The notes: generated by a model not told the origin, from the letters alone. A stretch of DNA of 64,000 nucleotides from Ga0077536 sp035325705 (GCA_035325705.1 DAOKZI010000022.1:1-64000), one strand, 5' to 3'. Shown: positions 8,748 through 17,602, counted from the first letter of the stretch. Numbers and translations: made by a program.

Positions 8748-10540
8748 GCCTTCACCGCCTCCCTGCCGTCGCGCTTGACGGCCTTGTACTTGTTGAAGAA
8801 CGCCTCGTCTATCTTGCGCAGCGCCGGCTTCGTGTCGGCCTTGCGATAGCGCGTGAGCTGACCGGGGCCGCCGTTGTAGACCGCGTAGGTCGCGCGCGCG
8901 AGATTGTCCGGATTGCCGGTCTTCTCGTGCTCGCCGCGCTTGATCGCGTAATCGACGAGATAGTGCACGAGGATCTCGTTGCCGGCCCGCGCGTTGTAGC
9001 CGGCATCGCTGAGCAGCGCGTTCAAATCGTAGACGCCGCGCCACACGTGCTTGTTCACCTGCATGATCCCGACCGATCCCACCGGCGACTGCACGGTGTC
9101 GATCTTTCCCTGCTTCACTTCGAATTGCCGCCAGCAGGTTTCCATGTAAGCCGTCGCCGGCAGCAGCGCCTCGTAGACCTCGACGAAGGGTTTCTTGATC
9201 TTGCCGCGCGCAAGCTCGGCCGCTGCGATCGCCGCGAAGAGCTCGTCGACCTGGGCGAGAAAGGCGTCCAGATCGTCCGCGCGCGGGACCCAGCCCTGGA
9301 GCTTGCTGCCGAGCGCGGGATCGATCTTCACCATGGCTTGGGCGCTGGGCAGCAGCAGCTCGAGCAGGCGCGAGGGCCTTGCCGCGAGCGGCTCGGGCTC
9401 GCGCTCGAAGCCGAGCAGCTCACGCAGCTCGGGATCGATCTCGGTCGAATACGCCAGGGCTTCGTCGCCGACCGCCGGCAGCAGCGTGCGCGCGAGCTTG
9501 CGCAGCGTGTCGCGATCGATGCGAAAGCCGAGCTGCGGCGCCGCGGCGTCCAGCGCGTCGAGCGCGTCGGCGGCGGACACGAAGCTCAGGAGGTTCAGCG
9601 CTGCACCGGCCGGCAGGTCCTTGCCGAGCTCGCGTGCGAGCGGCCGCAGGCGCTGCCATGATTCGTGGAAGAGCTCGCGCACGGGATCGCGGCCCGTGTC
9701 GCTCTCGAGCGCGGCGAGCAGATCGTGGCGGGCCTCGAGCAGGAGGCTGCCCAGCGTCTCGCGCAGCGCCAGCGTGGTGTCGGACGCGAGCTGCTTGATG
9801 AGCCAGGTCGCGAAGGCGTCCCAAGCTTGCCAGGCCTCGCGCCACTGCGCGAGCTCTTCGATCGTCAGCGGCGGTTCGTCCGCGGCCGGCGTCCAGCCCG
9901 GCGGCCGCGGCGGCACCGCGAGCGTGAGGCCGATATCGAGCGCCTCCACGCTCGCGACCACGGCGTTGATGCGCAGCGAGGACAGTACCGGCTCGATCTG
10001 CGCCGCGGCGGCACCGGACTCGCGCAGCAGCGTGGCCGCGGCGTCGAGCGGCGGGCCGACATCGACCCTGAGCGTCTCCAGACGCGGATGCACGTTCTCC
10101 TTGATCCAGCGCCACAGCACACCGGGCACGGCGCTCGTCTCGCCCGCGGCGTTCAGGATCTTCGAATCCGTGACGCGGAAGCCGATCGCGCGCTGCCCGG
10201 CCAGCACCTGCGGCTCCTCCGTCGCTTCGAGAATGCCGGTCCACTCGAACAGCGGCAGACAGCGTCCCTGCGTCAGCGGCGTGCCGCCGCGAGAAATGAT
10301 CTTGGTGCGCACGACGACCCTGCCGGCGCCGCCTTCGATCTCGGGCTCGGCGAGGGTGAGGACGTTGCAGGCGTTCTTGCCTTCGAGCACCCGCGCCGTG
10401 GCGTCCGGGCCGATGAAGATCTGCTCGACGAGCGCCGCGCGCACGAGCCCATAGCCGACGGGCAGATCGAGACGCAGCTCGTCGGCCGCGACGCCGTGGC
10501 AGCCGGCCGCGAGCGCGAGCGCCGCGAGGACACGTTGCAT
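8732..10540 (-). CDS. Secreted lytic transglycosylase (SLT domain) with long N-terminal region
   Basis: 602 aa. A signal peptide (MQRVLAALALAAG) precedes about 400 helical residues of no recognised domain, then a C-terminal SLT fold: LLPATAYMETCW with the likely catalytic Glu, SPVGSVGIMQVNKHVW, and ATYAVYNGGPGQLTRYR. These are the Slt/MltC-like signatures for cleaving murein glycan strands to 1,6-anhydro products. ATG at 10540 is chosen because it begins the signal peptide. It overlaps the following aspartoacylase-like gene by 16 nt. Confidence 0.85.
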   Translation of the reverse strand: MQRVLAALALAAGCHGVAADELRLDLPVGYGLVRAALVEQIFIGPDATARVLEGKNACNVLTLAEPEIEGGAGRVVVRTKIISRGGTPLTQGRCLPLFEWTGILEATEEPQVLAGQRAIGFRVTDSKILNAAGETSAVPGVLWRWIKENVHPRLETLRVDVGPPLDAAATLLRESGAAAAQIEPVLSSLRINAVVASVEALDIGLTLAVPPRPPGWTPAADEPPLTIEELAQWREAWQAWDAFATWLIKQLASDTTLALRETLGSLLLEARHDLLAALESDTGRDPVRELFHESWQRLRPLARELGKDLPAGAALNLLSFVSAADALDALDAAAPQLGFRIDRDTLRKLARTLLPAVGDEALAYSTEIDPELRELLGFEREPEPLAARPSRLLELLLPSAQAMVKIDPALGSKLQGWVPRADDLDAFLAQVDELFAAIAAAELARGKIKKPFVEVYEALLPATAYMETCWRQFEVKQGKIDTVQSPVGSVGIMQVNKHVWRGVYDLNALLSDAGYNARAGNEILVHYLVDYAIKRGEHEKTGNPDNLARATYAVYNGGPGQLTRYRKADTKPALRKIDEAFFNKYKAVKRDGREAVKACYGR

Positions 10541-10581
10541 ACGCCGCCTCTCGTAGCTGCGCGGCTGCGCGCCGCGCGGGA

Positions 10582-11181
10582 TCAGCTCGAGACGCCGAAC
10601 GCCTGGCGCTGAGCGAGGAAGGTATCGACGTTGCAGGCCATGATCAGCAGATCGTGGTACTCGCCGTGGCGATCCTTCACTTCGTCTTTCAGTAGCGCCT
10701 CGGGCTGGAAGCCGAGCTCCTGGAACAGCGCGCGCGCGCCCTGCTGATCGGTCGTCATGCGGGCGACGACCTTCTCGACGCCGAGCGCGAGCGCCATATT
10801 GAAGGCCTCGCGCGTCAGCAGACGGCCGAGGCCGGCGCCGCGGGCACGCTCGGCGGTCGCCACGCGCAGATCCGCGACGTGCGCCGACCAGTCGAGCTCG
10901 GTGAGATGCAGCGAGGAATAGCCCGCGATGCCGCGCTCGTCCTCGCACAGCACGGTGTACATCGCACCGCGCTTCACCGCGTCCATCCAGCGCGCGATGC
11001 CCTCGGGCTTGGTGATGTCCCGGCGCATGAAGAGCAGATCGTGCGGCGGCAGCTCGCGAGCGAAGGCCTGCAGGCGCTCTCCGTCGTCCAGGGCCATCGG
11101 CCGCAGCGTGTAGGCGGTGCCCTTGAGCTTGATCTTCAGCGGATAGTTTTTCCAGGCCTCGGCGATTTTCGCTTGCGACAT
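10582..11181 (-). CDS. GNAT-family N-acetyltransferase
   Basis: 199 aa. The acetyl-CoA-binding segment is VATAERARGAGLGRLLTREAF (R/Q-x-x-G-x-G/A in ARGAGLG), followed by ARALFQELGFQPEALLKDEV. The substrate is unknown. Two candidate starts exist: ATG 11190 has its AGGAG only 1 nt away, while ATG 11181 (MSQAK) has it 10 nt away, so 11181 is preferred. It lies 34 nt downstream of phaC on the same strand and 41 nt upstream of the transglycosylase, so it may be read from the PHA operon. Confidence 0.85.
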   Translation of the reverse strand: MSQAKIAEAWKNYPLKIKLKGTAYTLRPMALDDGERLQAFARELPPHDLLFMRRDITKPEGIARWMDAVKRGAMYTVLCEDERGIAGYSSLHLTELDWSAHVADLRVATAERARGAGLGRLLTREAFNMALALGVEKVVARMTTDQQGARALFQELGFQPEALLKDEVKDRHGEYHDLLIMACNVDTFLAQRQAFGVSS

Positions 11182-11215
11182 GCCAGACATTCTCCTCGGT
11201 TCGTCGGGCCGCACG

Positions 11216-12337
11216 TCAGACCGAACGCGGCGCGAGCCAGCGATCGAGCTGCGGCCACAGGCGGTAGACCGCGTTGCCGCCTGCGACGAGGCTCACGTGG
11301 CCGCCCTTGATCACGATTTCCTGTTTGTCCTTGCTGCCGATGAGGCCGATCAGATCGCGCGAGGCGGCGGTCGGCACGATGTGGTCGTACTCCGCGGCCA
11401 CGTGCAGGAAAGGCACGCGGATCTTACCCAGATCGACGACTTTGTCACCCACGCGCAAGCCGCCCTCGACGAAGCGGTTGCCGCGCAGGAAGTCGCGCAC
11501 GAAGTCGCGCATCAGCTCGCCCGGCAGCGCGAGCTGATCCGCGGCCCAGCGATCGAAGCGCAGATTGGCCTTCACGAACGCGTCGTTGTCGAGGTTGTTC
11601 AGGAGCTGCATCTGGTTTGCGCTCCGCTGCAGCGGGCGCAGGGCCTGGATCGACGCGTTGATCAAATCGCCGGGGATGACGCCCAGCGCCTCGACCAGGC
11701 GATCGACGTCGAAGGCCTTGCTCTCGACCCACTGCTTGTACAGCGTCATGCCCTCGGCATTGATCGGCGTGGTGAAGCACACGAGGTTCTTCACGCCGCG
11801 CGCCGGATAGAGGGCAGCGTAGATCGCCGCCAGCATGCCGCCCATGCAGTAGCCGACCAGCGAGAGCTCCGGCTCCCCGGAGTCCTGGCGCACGTGCTCG
11901 ACGGCGTCGTCGAGCATGCCGTCGATGTAGTCCGCGAGCCCGAGATGCGCATGTTCGCGGCGCGGCGGCGCCCAGTCGATCATGTAGACGTCGTAGCCCT
12001 GCAGCAGCAGGTACTCGACGAGACTCTGTCCCGGCGCGAGATCGAGGATGTAGCCGCGCGCGACCGGCGACATCACGACCAGCAGCGGCACGCGGTAGAT
12101 TTCCTCGAGCACCGGCTTGTAGTGGTAGAGACGCAGCGTGTCCCGCGTGTAGACGAGCTCCTTCGGCGTCTGGCCGACCTCGAGATCGAGATCGAGCTCG
12201 GGCACGGCGAGCCCCGGGATGTTGCGCGCGAGCGTGCGCTCGATCGTCTTCGCGACGCGCTGCTCGATTTCCTCGCGCGTCAGCTTCGGCGCCGGCGCCG
12301 CTTTCGGCGGTGGCGTGGTGGCCCGTTTCACGCTCAT
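11216..12337 (-). CDS. phaC: Class III-like polyhydroxyalkanoate synthase, PhaC subunit
   Basis: 373 aa, the size of class III/IV PhaC rather than the ~590 aa of class I. The lipase-like box GYCMGG carries the catalytic Cys at 164; EYDHIVP and GGHVSL supply the Asp and His. It polymerises (R)-3-hydroxyacyl-CoA to PHA on granule surfaces and in class III needs a PhaE partner, which fits the short helical protein encoded immediately upstream (3-nt gap). Part of the minus-strand run hydrolase-phaE-like-phaC-GNAT. Confidence 0.93.
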   Translation of the reverse strand: MSVKRATTPPPKAAPAPKLTREEIEQRVAKTIERTLARNIPGLAVPELDLDLEVGQTPKELVYTRDTLRLYHYKPVLEEIYRVPLLVVMSPVARGYILDLAPGQSLVEYLLLQGYDVYMIDWAPPRREHAHLGLADYIDGMLDDAVEHVRQDSGEPELSLVGYCMGGMLAAIYAALYPARGVKNLVCFTTPINAEGMTLYKQWVESKAFDVDRLVEALGVIPGDLINASIQALRPLQRSANQMQLLNNLDNDAFVKANLRFDRWAADQLALPGELMRDFVRDFLRGNRFVEGGLRVGDKVVDLGKIRVPFLHVAAEYDHIVPTAASRDLIGLIGSKDKQEIVIKGGHVSLVAGGNAVYRLWPQLDRWLAPRSV

Positions 12338-12340
12338 GGC

Positions 12341-12724
12341 TCAAGCCTGCTCCGGCGGTCGCTTGGTCCGAGCCGGTTTCGCGCCGCCCGCCGGCGCCGA
12401 CGGCGCGCCCGCCTGGGCCAGCTTCATGCGCAGCTCACGCAGTTCGACCTGTACGGCCGCGAGCGCGTCCTCGACCTGGCCGAGGCGATCGCTGACGTCG
12501 AGCACGTCCTGGCGCGAGGGTAGATTCAGATTCGCGAGGTACTGCGCCATCGACTCGCTGAACATGCGGTGCGTATGCAGCGCCTCCTGCATGTAGCGCC
12601 CCATGCCCTTCGAAAAGCGCTCGTCCCCCATCATGTCCGTCATCGCCTGGCTCCAGGCCTTCTCGGACTTCACGAACCATTCGCGCCACAAGCGCATCGG
12701 GTTCAGCGGATCCTGATCAGTCAT
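12341..12724 (-). CDS. Short PhaE-like PHA synthase subunit
   Basis: 127 aa, mostly helical: an N-terminal amphipathic part (WREWFVKSEKAWSQAMTDMMGDERFSKGMGRYM), the NLNLPSRQDV segment shared with PhaE/PhaR-type subunits, then a coiled coil (VSDRLGQVEDALAAVQVEL) and a basic Ala/Pro tail. Canonical PhaE is about 350 aa, so this is a reduced form closer in size to class IV PhaR. The NLPSRQDV motif plus position directly before phaC make an activator-subunit role likely. The start overlaps the upstream hydrolase stop (ATGA). Confidence 0.8.
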   Translation of the reverse strand: MTDQDPLNPMRLWREWFVKSEKAWSQAMTDMMGDERFSKGMGRYMQEALHTHRMFSESMAQYLANLNLPSRQDVLDVSDRLGQVEDALAAVQVELRELRMKLAQAGAPSAPAGGAKPARTKRPPEQA

Positions 12725-13584
12725 GTCTCCTCCTCTTTCGCGCCCGCATGAGCGGCGCGATGGCCGCCGGCGTGCACGCGCTGGGCGAGCCGCCGGGCAA
12801 TCACACGATAGACCTCGGGGTGGAACACCATGCCGATGTGCGTGCAATTGACTTCGTTGTTGTGTCTGGAATCTTCTTCGATGCAGCTCGTCCAGTCGGC
12901 GACGCCGTCGCACTTCGAATAGATCGCGAATTGCGCCACCGGCCGCGGCTGCGGCTGGAGCATGTTGCGCACGAACGAGCACATGCAGTGGCCCGTGCCG
13001 CAGGACGCATGCAGGTTGCGGCCGACGACGCCGCTCTGGTTCAGCTTCAGCTTGTCCCAGATCCCGATGATCGCGGGATGCGCCTTGACCATCGAGCGGA
13101 ACGGCGAGCCCAGCGTGATGATGCGATCGAATAGCTCGGGCTGCTCCTGCACCAGGCTCTTCGCGAGCATGCCGCCGAGGCTGTGTCCGATCACGCGCAG
13201 GCGCTGTCCCGTCTCCTCGCGGATGCGGCGCGCGCGCTGCATCAGGCTGCGCGCCGTCTTGTCCGGGCAGTCGTTGTTCCACAGGATGTTCGCGAGATAC
13301 GCGCGGTAACCGAGGCGCCACAGCCAGCGCTGCAGCTCGAGCATCAGGTAGTCGCCGGCCATGAAGCCGGGGATCAGCAGCACCGGCTCGCCGTGGCCGC
13401 GCTCGCAGCCGATGCCGTAGAGCACCGGCGAAAAACGCAGACGCACCCAGTCCATGCCCCATGCCGCCTCGCGCCACAGCGGCGTCAGCGTGTGCTGGAC
13501 GGCCGGATCGTGCGCGAACGGACCATCGTAGTCGTCGCTGAGCTCGTTCGCCGCGTGGTCGTTGGCTTTGGTCATGGAGTGCAT
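12721..13584 (-). CDS. Alpha/beta hydrolase of the PHA cluster
   Basis: 287 aa lipase/esterase-like protein. PVLLIPGFMAGD is the oxyanion strand and GHSLGG (Ser135) the nucleophile elbow; a His lies in NCTHIGMVFHPEVY. The middle is Cys-rich (CGTGHCMCSF). It overlaps the PhaE-like gene by 4 nt, so it is translationally coupled to PHA synthesis; a role as intracellular PHA depolymerase or thioesterase is inference. Met codons at 13584 and 13575 are both possible starts and neither has a good RBS. Confidence 0.8.
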   Translation of the reverse strand: MHSMTKANDHAANELSDDYDGPFAHDPAVQHTLTPLWREAAWGMDWVRLRFSPVLYGIGCERGHGEPVLLIPGFMAGDYLMLELQRWLWRLGYRAYLANILWNNDCPDKTARSLMQRARRIREETGQRLRVIGHSLGGMLAKSLVQEQPELFDRIITLGSPFRSMVKAHPAIIGIWDKLKLNQSGVVGRNLHASCGTGHCMCSFVRNMLQPQPRPVAQFAIYSKCDGVADWTSCIEEDSRHNNEVNCTHIGMVFHPEVYRVIARRLAQRVHAGGHRAAHAGAKEEET

Positions 13585-13667
13585 TATGGGGCCGGGCGCC
13601 GCGCGCGTGCCGCAAGCACAGCGTCGCGAGGCGCCCGGTCACAATTGATTTCAGGGCGTGCGGCCGC

Positions 13668-14096
13668 TCAGGCCACCTTCGGCCACAGCGTCCCGAACTT
13701 CCGCGCGCCCTCGCTGAGCTCGTTCGAGGACTTCACCGCGCCTTCCCACAGTTTGCGGAATTCGGCGGCGACGTCGGCCTGCTCCTGATACAGCGACTTG
13801 GCCAGCGCCAGCGTGCGCTCCTGCGCGGCGGTCGCGGCGTCGATGACGATCTTGACGTTTGCCGCATAGTCCTGCGGGTTCGCCGCGAGCCGCTTGCCGG
13901 TCGCAATCGCTTCCCGCTGCGCTTCCAGCACCGCGTCGAGCACGCTGTCGTTGACGCGGCTGGCCCGCTCGCGCGATTCCTTCACGGAAGCGGCGAACTT
14001 CTCCTGCGCCGTGGCGAGGTAGTCGAGGTAGCTGGTGATCGCTTCGTTGTTCGTGCAGGGCTCGGCGCCCGTCTTGGTCTTGGTCTGGGTCGACAT
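13668..14096 (-). CDS. Phasin-family granule-associated protein
   Basis: 142 aa, all-helical, with the phasin pattern YLDYLATAQEKFAASVKESRERA and long amphipathic helices, no Cys and no signal peptide. Phasins coat PHA granules. ATG 14096 has AGGAG 8 nt upstream. It is transcribed separately from the phaC run (84-nt gap) from a strong sigma70-like promoter within the 14171-14207 dyad and lies opposite the PadR regulator. Confidence 0.85.
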   Translation of the reverse strand: MSTQTKTKTGAEPCTNNEAITSYLDYLATAQEKFAASVKESRERASRVNDSVLDAVLEAQREAIATGKRLAANPQDYAANVKIVIDAATAAQERTLALAKSLYQEQADVAAEFRKLWEGAVKSSNELSEGARKFGTLWPKVA

Positions 14097-14170
14097 GTCC
14101 AATCTCCTTGTGGGCACTCTCGCGCCCATGACGTGAATGATGTGAGATGATTTGCTGCAGTGCAAAGTCG

Positions 14171-14207
14171 GTTGACATATATATGCGCTTTGCATATAGG
14201 TGTCAAC
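14171..14207. promoter_or_regulatory. 37-bp dyad with back-to-back sigma70 promoters (phasin / PadR)
   Basis: GTTGACA (14171-14177) and TGTCAAC (14201-14207) flank near-symmetrical TATATATGC / GCATATA arms. Minus strand, towards the phasin: TTGACA (14206-14201), 17-bp spacer, TATATA (14183-14178). Plus strand, towards padR: TTGACA (14172-14177), 17-bp spacer, TATAGG (14195-14200). The same bases therefore form both promoters and a plausible PadR operator, so PadR binding would shut both genes. Confidence 0.75.
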
Positions 14208-14236
14208 CATCGAATCCAATTTCTTATGAGGTCTCC

Positions 14237-14623
14237 GTGAACGAGAAAACGACCGCCGGAGCGCCGCGCCCGAGCGGCGACATGCTGACCGCCCACCTGC
14301 TCGCGCTGCTGAAGGGCTGGTCGGCGTACGGCTATGAGCTCGCGCACCGGCTCGAAGAAGCCGGCTTCGGCGAGATGAACAAGGGCTCGATTTACCGGCT
14401 GCTGCGCCAGATGGAGCGCAGCGGCCTGGTCTCCTCCGACTGGGATACCTCGGCGGACGGGCCGGCGCGCCGGGTCTATTCCCTGACCGATGCGGGAAAT
14501 CTGTTTCTGAACAACTGGTTGGCCTTCCTGGACGCGCATCGCCGCGGCCTCGAGCAGCTCGCTGCCCTCGCCGGCGGCCTGACGCCGCCGACCGCGAACC
14601 GTAAAGGGCCGAAGAAATCATGA
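14237..14623 (+). CDS. PadR-family transcriptional regulator (PhaQ-like position)
   Basis: 128 aa. The winged helix has LLALLKGWSAYGYELAHRLEE, GSIYRLLRQMERSGLV and RRVYSLTDAG, all PadR hallmarks, with a short C-terminal helix for dimerisation. The start is GTG at 14237 with TGAGGT just upstream; the longer frame to 14147 would run through the promoter dyad. It is divergent from the phasin and likely represses it and itself. The stop overlaps the CocE gene start (ATGA). Confidence 0.9.
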   Translation: MNEKTTAGAPRPSGDMLTAHLLALLKGWSAYGYELAHRLEEAGFGEMNKGSIYRLLRQMERSGLVSSDWDTSADGPARRVYSLTDAGNLFLNNWLAFLDAHRRGLEQLAALAGGLTPPTANRKGPKKS

Positions 14624-16350
14624 GCATCCTCATCGATAAGAACCTGCCGGTTCCGCTGCGCGACGGCGTCACGCTGCGCGCCGACGTCTACCGCCCCGCC
14701 GCGCCGGGCCGCTACCCGGTGCTGCTCCAACGCACGCCGTACAACAAGGAGCTGTGGCCGATCGCGGCGATGACGCTGGATCCGGTGCGCGCCGCGGCCG
14801 CGGGCTATGCCGTCGTGATCCAGGACGTCCGCGGCCGCTGGGCTTCCGAAGGCGGTGTGTTCTTCCCCTACCGCGACGAGTTCGACGACGGCCGCGACAC
14901 GCTGAGCTGGGCGGCGGGCCAGGACTGGTCGAACGGGACGGTCGGCTGCTACGGGCTTTCCTATATGGGCGGCACTTCGTGGCTGGCCGCCGCGACCGGC
15001 CATCCGGCGCTGCGCGCGCTGTCGCCGACCACGGCGCCCTGTGACTTCTATCACGATCACTTCTGGCGCGGCGGCGCGCTGAACATCGGCCTGCTCGCGA
15101 TGTGGAGCATGCGCGCGATCGGCCCGGCGGCGCTGATCCGCGGGCGCCCGGAACCGGCGGAGTTCTATCCGCTGCTGGTCCGGCTCGTCGACGATCTCGA
15201 CGACTTCGAGCAGGTGCTGCGGCAACTGCCGCTCGATCGCTTCGCGCCGGCGCGTCCGGACGACGAGCGCTTCGTGCCCTTCTTCTACGAATTCCTGCGC
15301 CACTCCGAGCCGGACGCGTGGACCGAGAGCCTGCTCGTCGCCGGCCGCCACGACGAGGTCAAGGTGCCGAGCCTGTCGATCGCCGGCTGGCACGATCTCC
15401 TGCTGAACGCCGATCTGCATCACTACCGCGCGATGCGCGAAGGCGCCGGCAGCGAGCTCGCGCGCCGGCACAGCCGGCTCGTGATCGGTCCCTGGGCGCA
15501 TGCGATGTTCCACAACGTCGTCGGCGATCTCGACATGGGCTTTCGCGCGAACGGGCTGCTGCTCGATCTGAAGGAGGACCTGACGAAGTTCCAGCTACGC
15601 TGGTTCGATCGCTGGATGAAGGACGAAAAGAACGGCATCGACGAGGAAGCGCCGGTGAAGATCTTCGTGCAGGGCGCGAACCGCTGGCGCGACGAGCCCG
15701 ACTGGCCGCTCGCGCGGGCGCGGACACGGCCGTGGTATCTGAACGGCGACGGCAGTCTCGATCGCAGGCGCCGCGAGGCCGGCACGGAGGCGCGCAGCTA
15801 TGTCTACGATCCGGCCGATCCCTGCCCGACCGCGGGCGGCACGCTGCTGCTGCCGACGCAGTACACCCCGGGCCCCGTGGATCAGCATCGCGTGCTGGGC
15901 CGGCGCGACGTGCTCGACTACGTCTCGGCAGTGCTCGAGGCCGATCTCGAGGTGACGGGCCCGGTGCGCGCGGTGCTGCACGTCGCGACCAGCGGCCGCG
16001 ACACCGACTTCCTGGTCAAGCTCTGCGACGTGCACCCCGATGGCCGCAGCTACAACGTCTGCGACGGCATCCTGCGCCTGTCCTTTCGCGACGGACGGAC
16101 GCGCCAACCGGTCACGCCGCACGAGCGCCTGTGCATCGAAGTCGACCTGTGGTCGACTTCGATGGTGTTCAAGGCCGGTCATCGGCTGCGCGTGCTGGTG
16201 ACGTCCAGCGATTTCCCGCGCTACGACCGCAACCCGAACACCGGCGAGCTCGCACATCGCGCGACGCGGCTCGAACCCGCCCTGCAGCGCGTCTTCCACG
16301 GCGCGGACTGTGCCTCGCATCTGCTGCTGCCGGAAATCGATCCTTCGTGA
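14620..16350 (+). CDS. CocE/NonD-family hydrolase (X-Pro dipeptidyl-peptidase S15-like)
   Basis: 576 aa, normal for the family. The alpha/beta hydrolase core has YAVVIQDVRGRWASEG, nucleophile GLSYMGG (Ser114) and GPWAH near 290 as the likely catalytic His region, followed by the jelly-roll domain (GRDTDFLVKLCDVHPDG, VDLWSTSMVFKAGHRLRV). Members hydrolyse esters (cocaine esterase) or acylated amino compounds; the substrate is unknown. No signal peptide. Translationally coupled to padR by a 4-nt overlap, an odd partnership suggesting PadR regulation of this enzyme too. Confidence 0.9.
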   Translation: MSILIDKNLPVPLRDGVTLRADVYRPAAPGRYPVLLQRTPYNKELWPIAAMTLDPVRAAAAGYAVVIQDVRGRWASEGGVFFPYRDEFDDGRDTLSWAAGQDWSNGTVGCYGLSYMGGTSWLAAATGHPALRALSPTTAPCDFYHDHFWRGGALNIGLLAMWSMRAIGPAALIRGRPEPAEFYPLLVRLVDDLDDFEQVLRQLPLDRFAPARPDDERFVPFFYEFLRHSEPDAWTESLLVAGRHDEVKVPSLSIAGWHDLLLNADLHHYRAMREGAGSELARRHSRLVIGPWAHAMFHNVVGDLDMGFRANGLLLDLKEDLTKFQLRWFDRWMKDEKNGIDEEAPVKIFVQGANRWRDEPDWPLARARTRPWYLNGDGSLDRRRREAGTEARSYVYDPADPCPTAGGTLLLPTQYTPGPVDQHRVLGRRDVLDYVSAVLEADLEVTGPVRAVLHVATSGRDTDFLVKLCDVHPDGRSYNVCDGILRLSFRDGRTRQPVTPHERLCIEVDLWSTSMVFKAGHRLRVLVTSSDFPRYDRNPNTGELAHRATRLEPALQRVFHGADCASHLLLPEIDPS

Positions 16351-16367
16351 ACGCGGAGCCCTGAGCG

Positions 16368-17279
16368 ATGTTCCTGCCCCTGCTCGCCGCCGGCGGCGCC
16401 GCCCTCGTCGCCGGCTATTTCCTCGCGCCGAAGCCCTATGTCGAGCTCGCGCTGAAGCTGCAGCGCCGCGCGGCCGGCCTCGCGACGCGCGAGACCGTCG
16501 TCGACGGCCATCGCCTCGTCTACGGCGACGGGGGTCACGGCGAGCCGCTGCTGATGCTCCACGGCTTCGGCGCGACGCGCGACAACTTCCTGCTGCTCGC
16601 CCGCGAGCTGACGCCGCACTTTCGCGTGATCACGCCCGATCTGCCGGGCTACGGCGACAGCGATCGGCGCCCCGAGGCCGCCTACACGCTGGAGGCTCAG
16701 CTCGCGCGCATCGAGGCCTTCGCCGCCGCGCTAGGCCTCGAGCGCTTTCATCTCGCCGGCAATTCGATGGGCGGCTATCTCGCCGCGCATTACGCCCGCC
16801 TGCATCCGGACTGCGTGAAGTCCTTGTGGCTGATCGCGCCGGCCGGCGTCACGACCGCAACGCCCAGCGAAGTGTTCGCGGCGATCGCGCGCGGCGAGAA
16901 TCCGCTGCTCGTGCGCGACGAGGCCGACTTCGATCGCATCGTCGATCTCTGCTTCGTGCATCCACCCTATACGCCCAAGCAGTTCAGAAAAGTATTCGCG
17001 CAGCGCTCAATGCGCAACGCTGCCTTCCACGCCGAGCTGTTCCGGCAGCTCTTCGAGAGCGCGCTCCCTTTCGAGTCCAGTCTGCAGGGACTGCCGGTGA
17101 AGACGCTGGTCACCTGGGGCGAGCGCGATCGGATCCTCGACGCCTCCGGCGCGGCGATTCTGCACGCGCTGATCCCGGGCAGCGAGCTGCACCTGATGCC
17201 GGACACCGGCCACGTGCCGATGCTGGAGCAGCCGCGCGCGACGGCGGCGCGCTTCCTCGCCTTTCAGCGCGGTTCGTAG
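16368..17279 (+). CDS. Membrane-anchored alpha/beta hydrolase
   Basis: 303 aa. The N-terminal hydrophobic segment (FLPLLAAGGAALVAGYFLA, 2-20) looks like a signal anchor. The hydrolase core shows LLMLHGFGATRDN, nucleophile GNSMGG (Ser133), acid WGERDRIL and base DTGHVPM, so the triad is complete. It resembles C-C bond or ester hydrolases of the MhpC/BphD fold. It starts 17 nt after the CocE gene, so they are probably one operon. The stop abuts a family A repeat. Confidence 0.88.
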   Translation: MFLPLLAAGGAALVAGYFLAPKPYVELALKLQRRAAGLATRETVVDGHRLVYGDGGHGEPLLMLHGFGATRDNFLLLARELTPHFRVITPDLPGYGDSDRRPEAAYTLEAQLARIEAFAAALGLERFHLAGNSMGGYLAAHYARLHPDCVKSLWLIAPAGVTTATPSEVFAAIARGENPLLVRDEADFDRIVDLCFVHPPYTPKQFRKVFAQRSMRNAAFHAELFRQLFESALPFESSLQGLPVKTLVTWGERDRILDASGAAILHALIPGSELHLMPDTGHVPMLEQPRATAARFLAFQRGS

Positions 17280-17304
17280 GTTGGGCTGACGAAGGAAGCC
17301 CAAC
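17276..17304. repeat. Family A unit
   Basis: GTAGGTTGGGCTGACGAAGG followed by AAGCCCAAC; it begins inside the last codons of the alpha/beta hydrolase, supplying its stop codon. Confidence 0.8.
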
Positions 17305-17347
17305 GGAGTGGGCGCCGCGCTGCCCTTTACTCCCGCTCGAGAGTTTT

Positions 17348-17510
17348 CGTAGCCCGGGTGCAGCGCGTAGCGGAACCCGGGATCCGGCATGCCCGATGCG
17401 CGAGGATTTTCGGTCATGCTCGGCGCGCCGCACGGCGTCTTCTCGAATGCAGGAGATAAGGGCGGGCACCGATCCCGGGTTCCGCTACGCGCTCCACCCG
17501 GGCTACGAAA
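17348..17510. repeat. Family B inverted pair, wide spacing
   Basis: CGTAGCCCGGGTGCAGCGCG..GGAACCCGGG (17348-17382) and its inverse CCCGGGTTCCGCTACGCGC..CCCGGGCTACG (17471-17510) flank about 90 bp. The gap 17280-17712 contains only repeats. Confidence 0.8.
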
Positions 17511-17573
17511 CACCGTGCACGGCGAAAAAACTATGTCTCTTTCATGATTGGGGGTGATGCGCGCGCCTCATCA

Positions 17574-17602
17574 CCGTTGGGCTTCCTTCGTCAGCCCAAC
17601 CG
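17574..17602. repeat. Family A unit, inverted
   Basis: CCGTTGGGCTTCCTTCGTCAGCCCAACCG, opposite in orientation to the copy at 17276. Confidence 0.8.
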
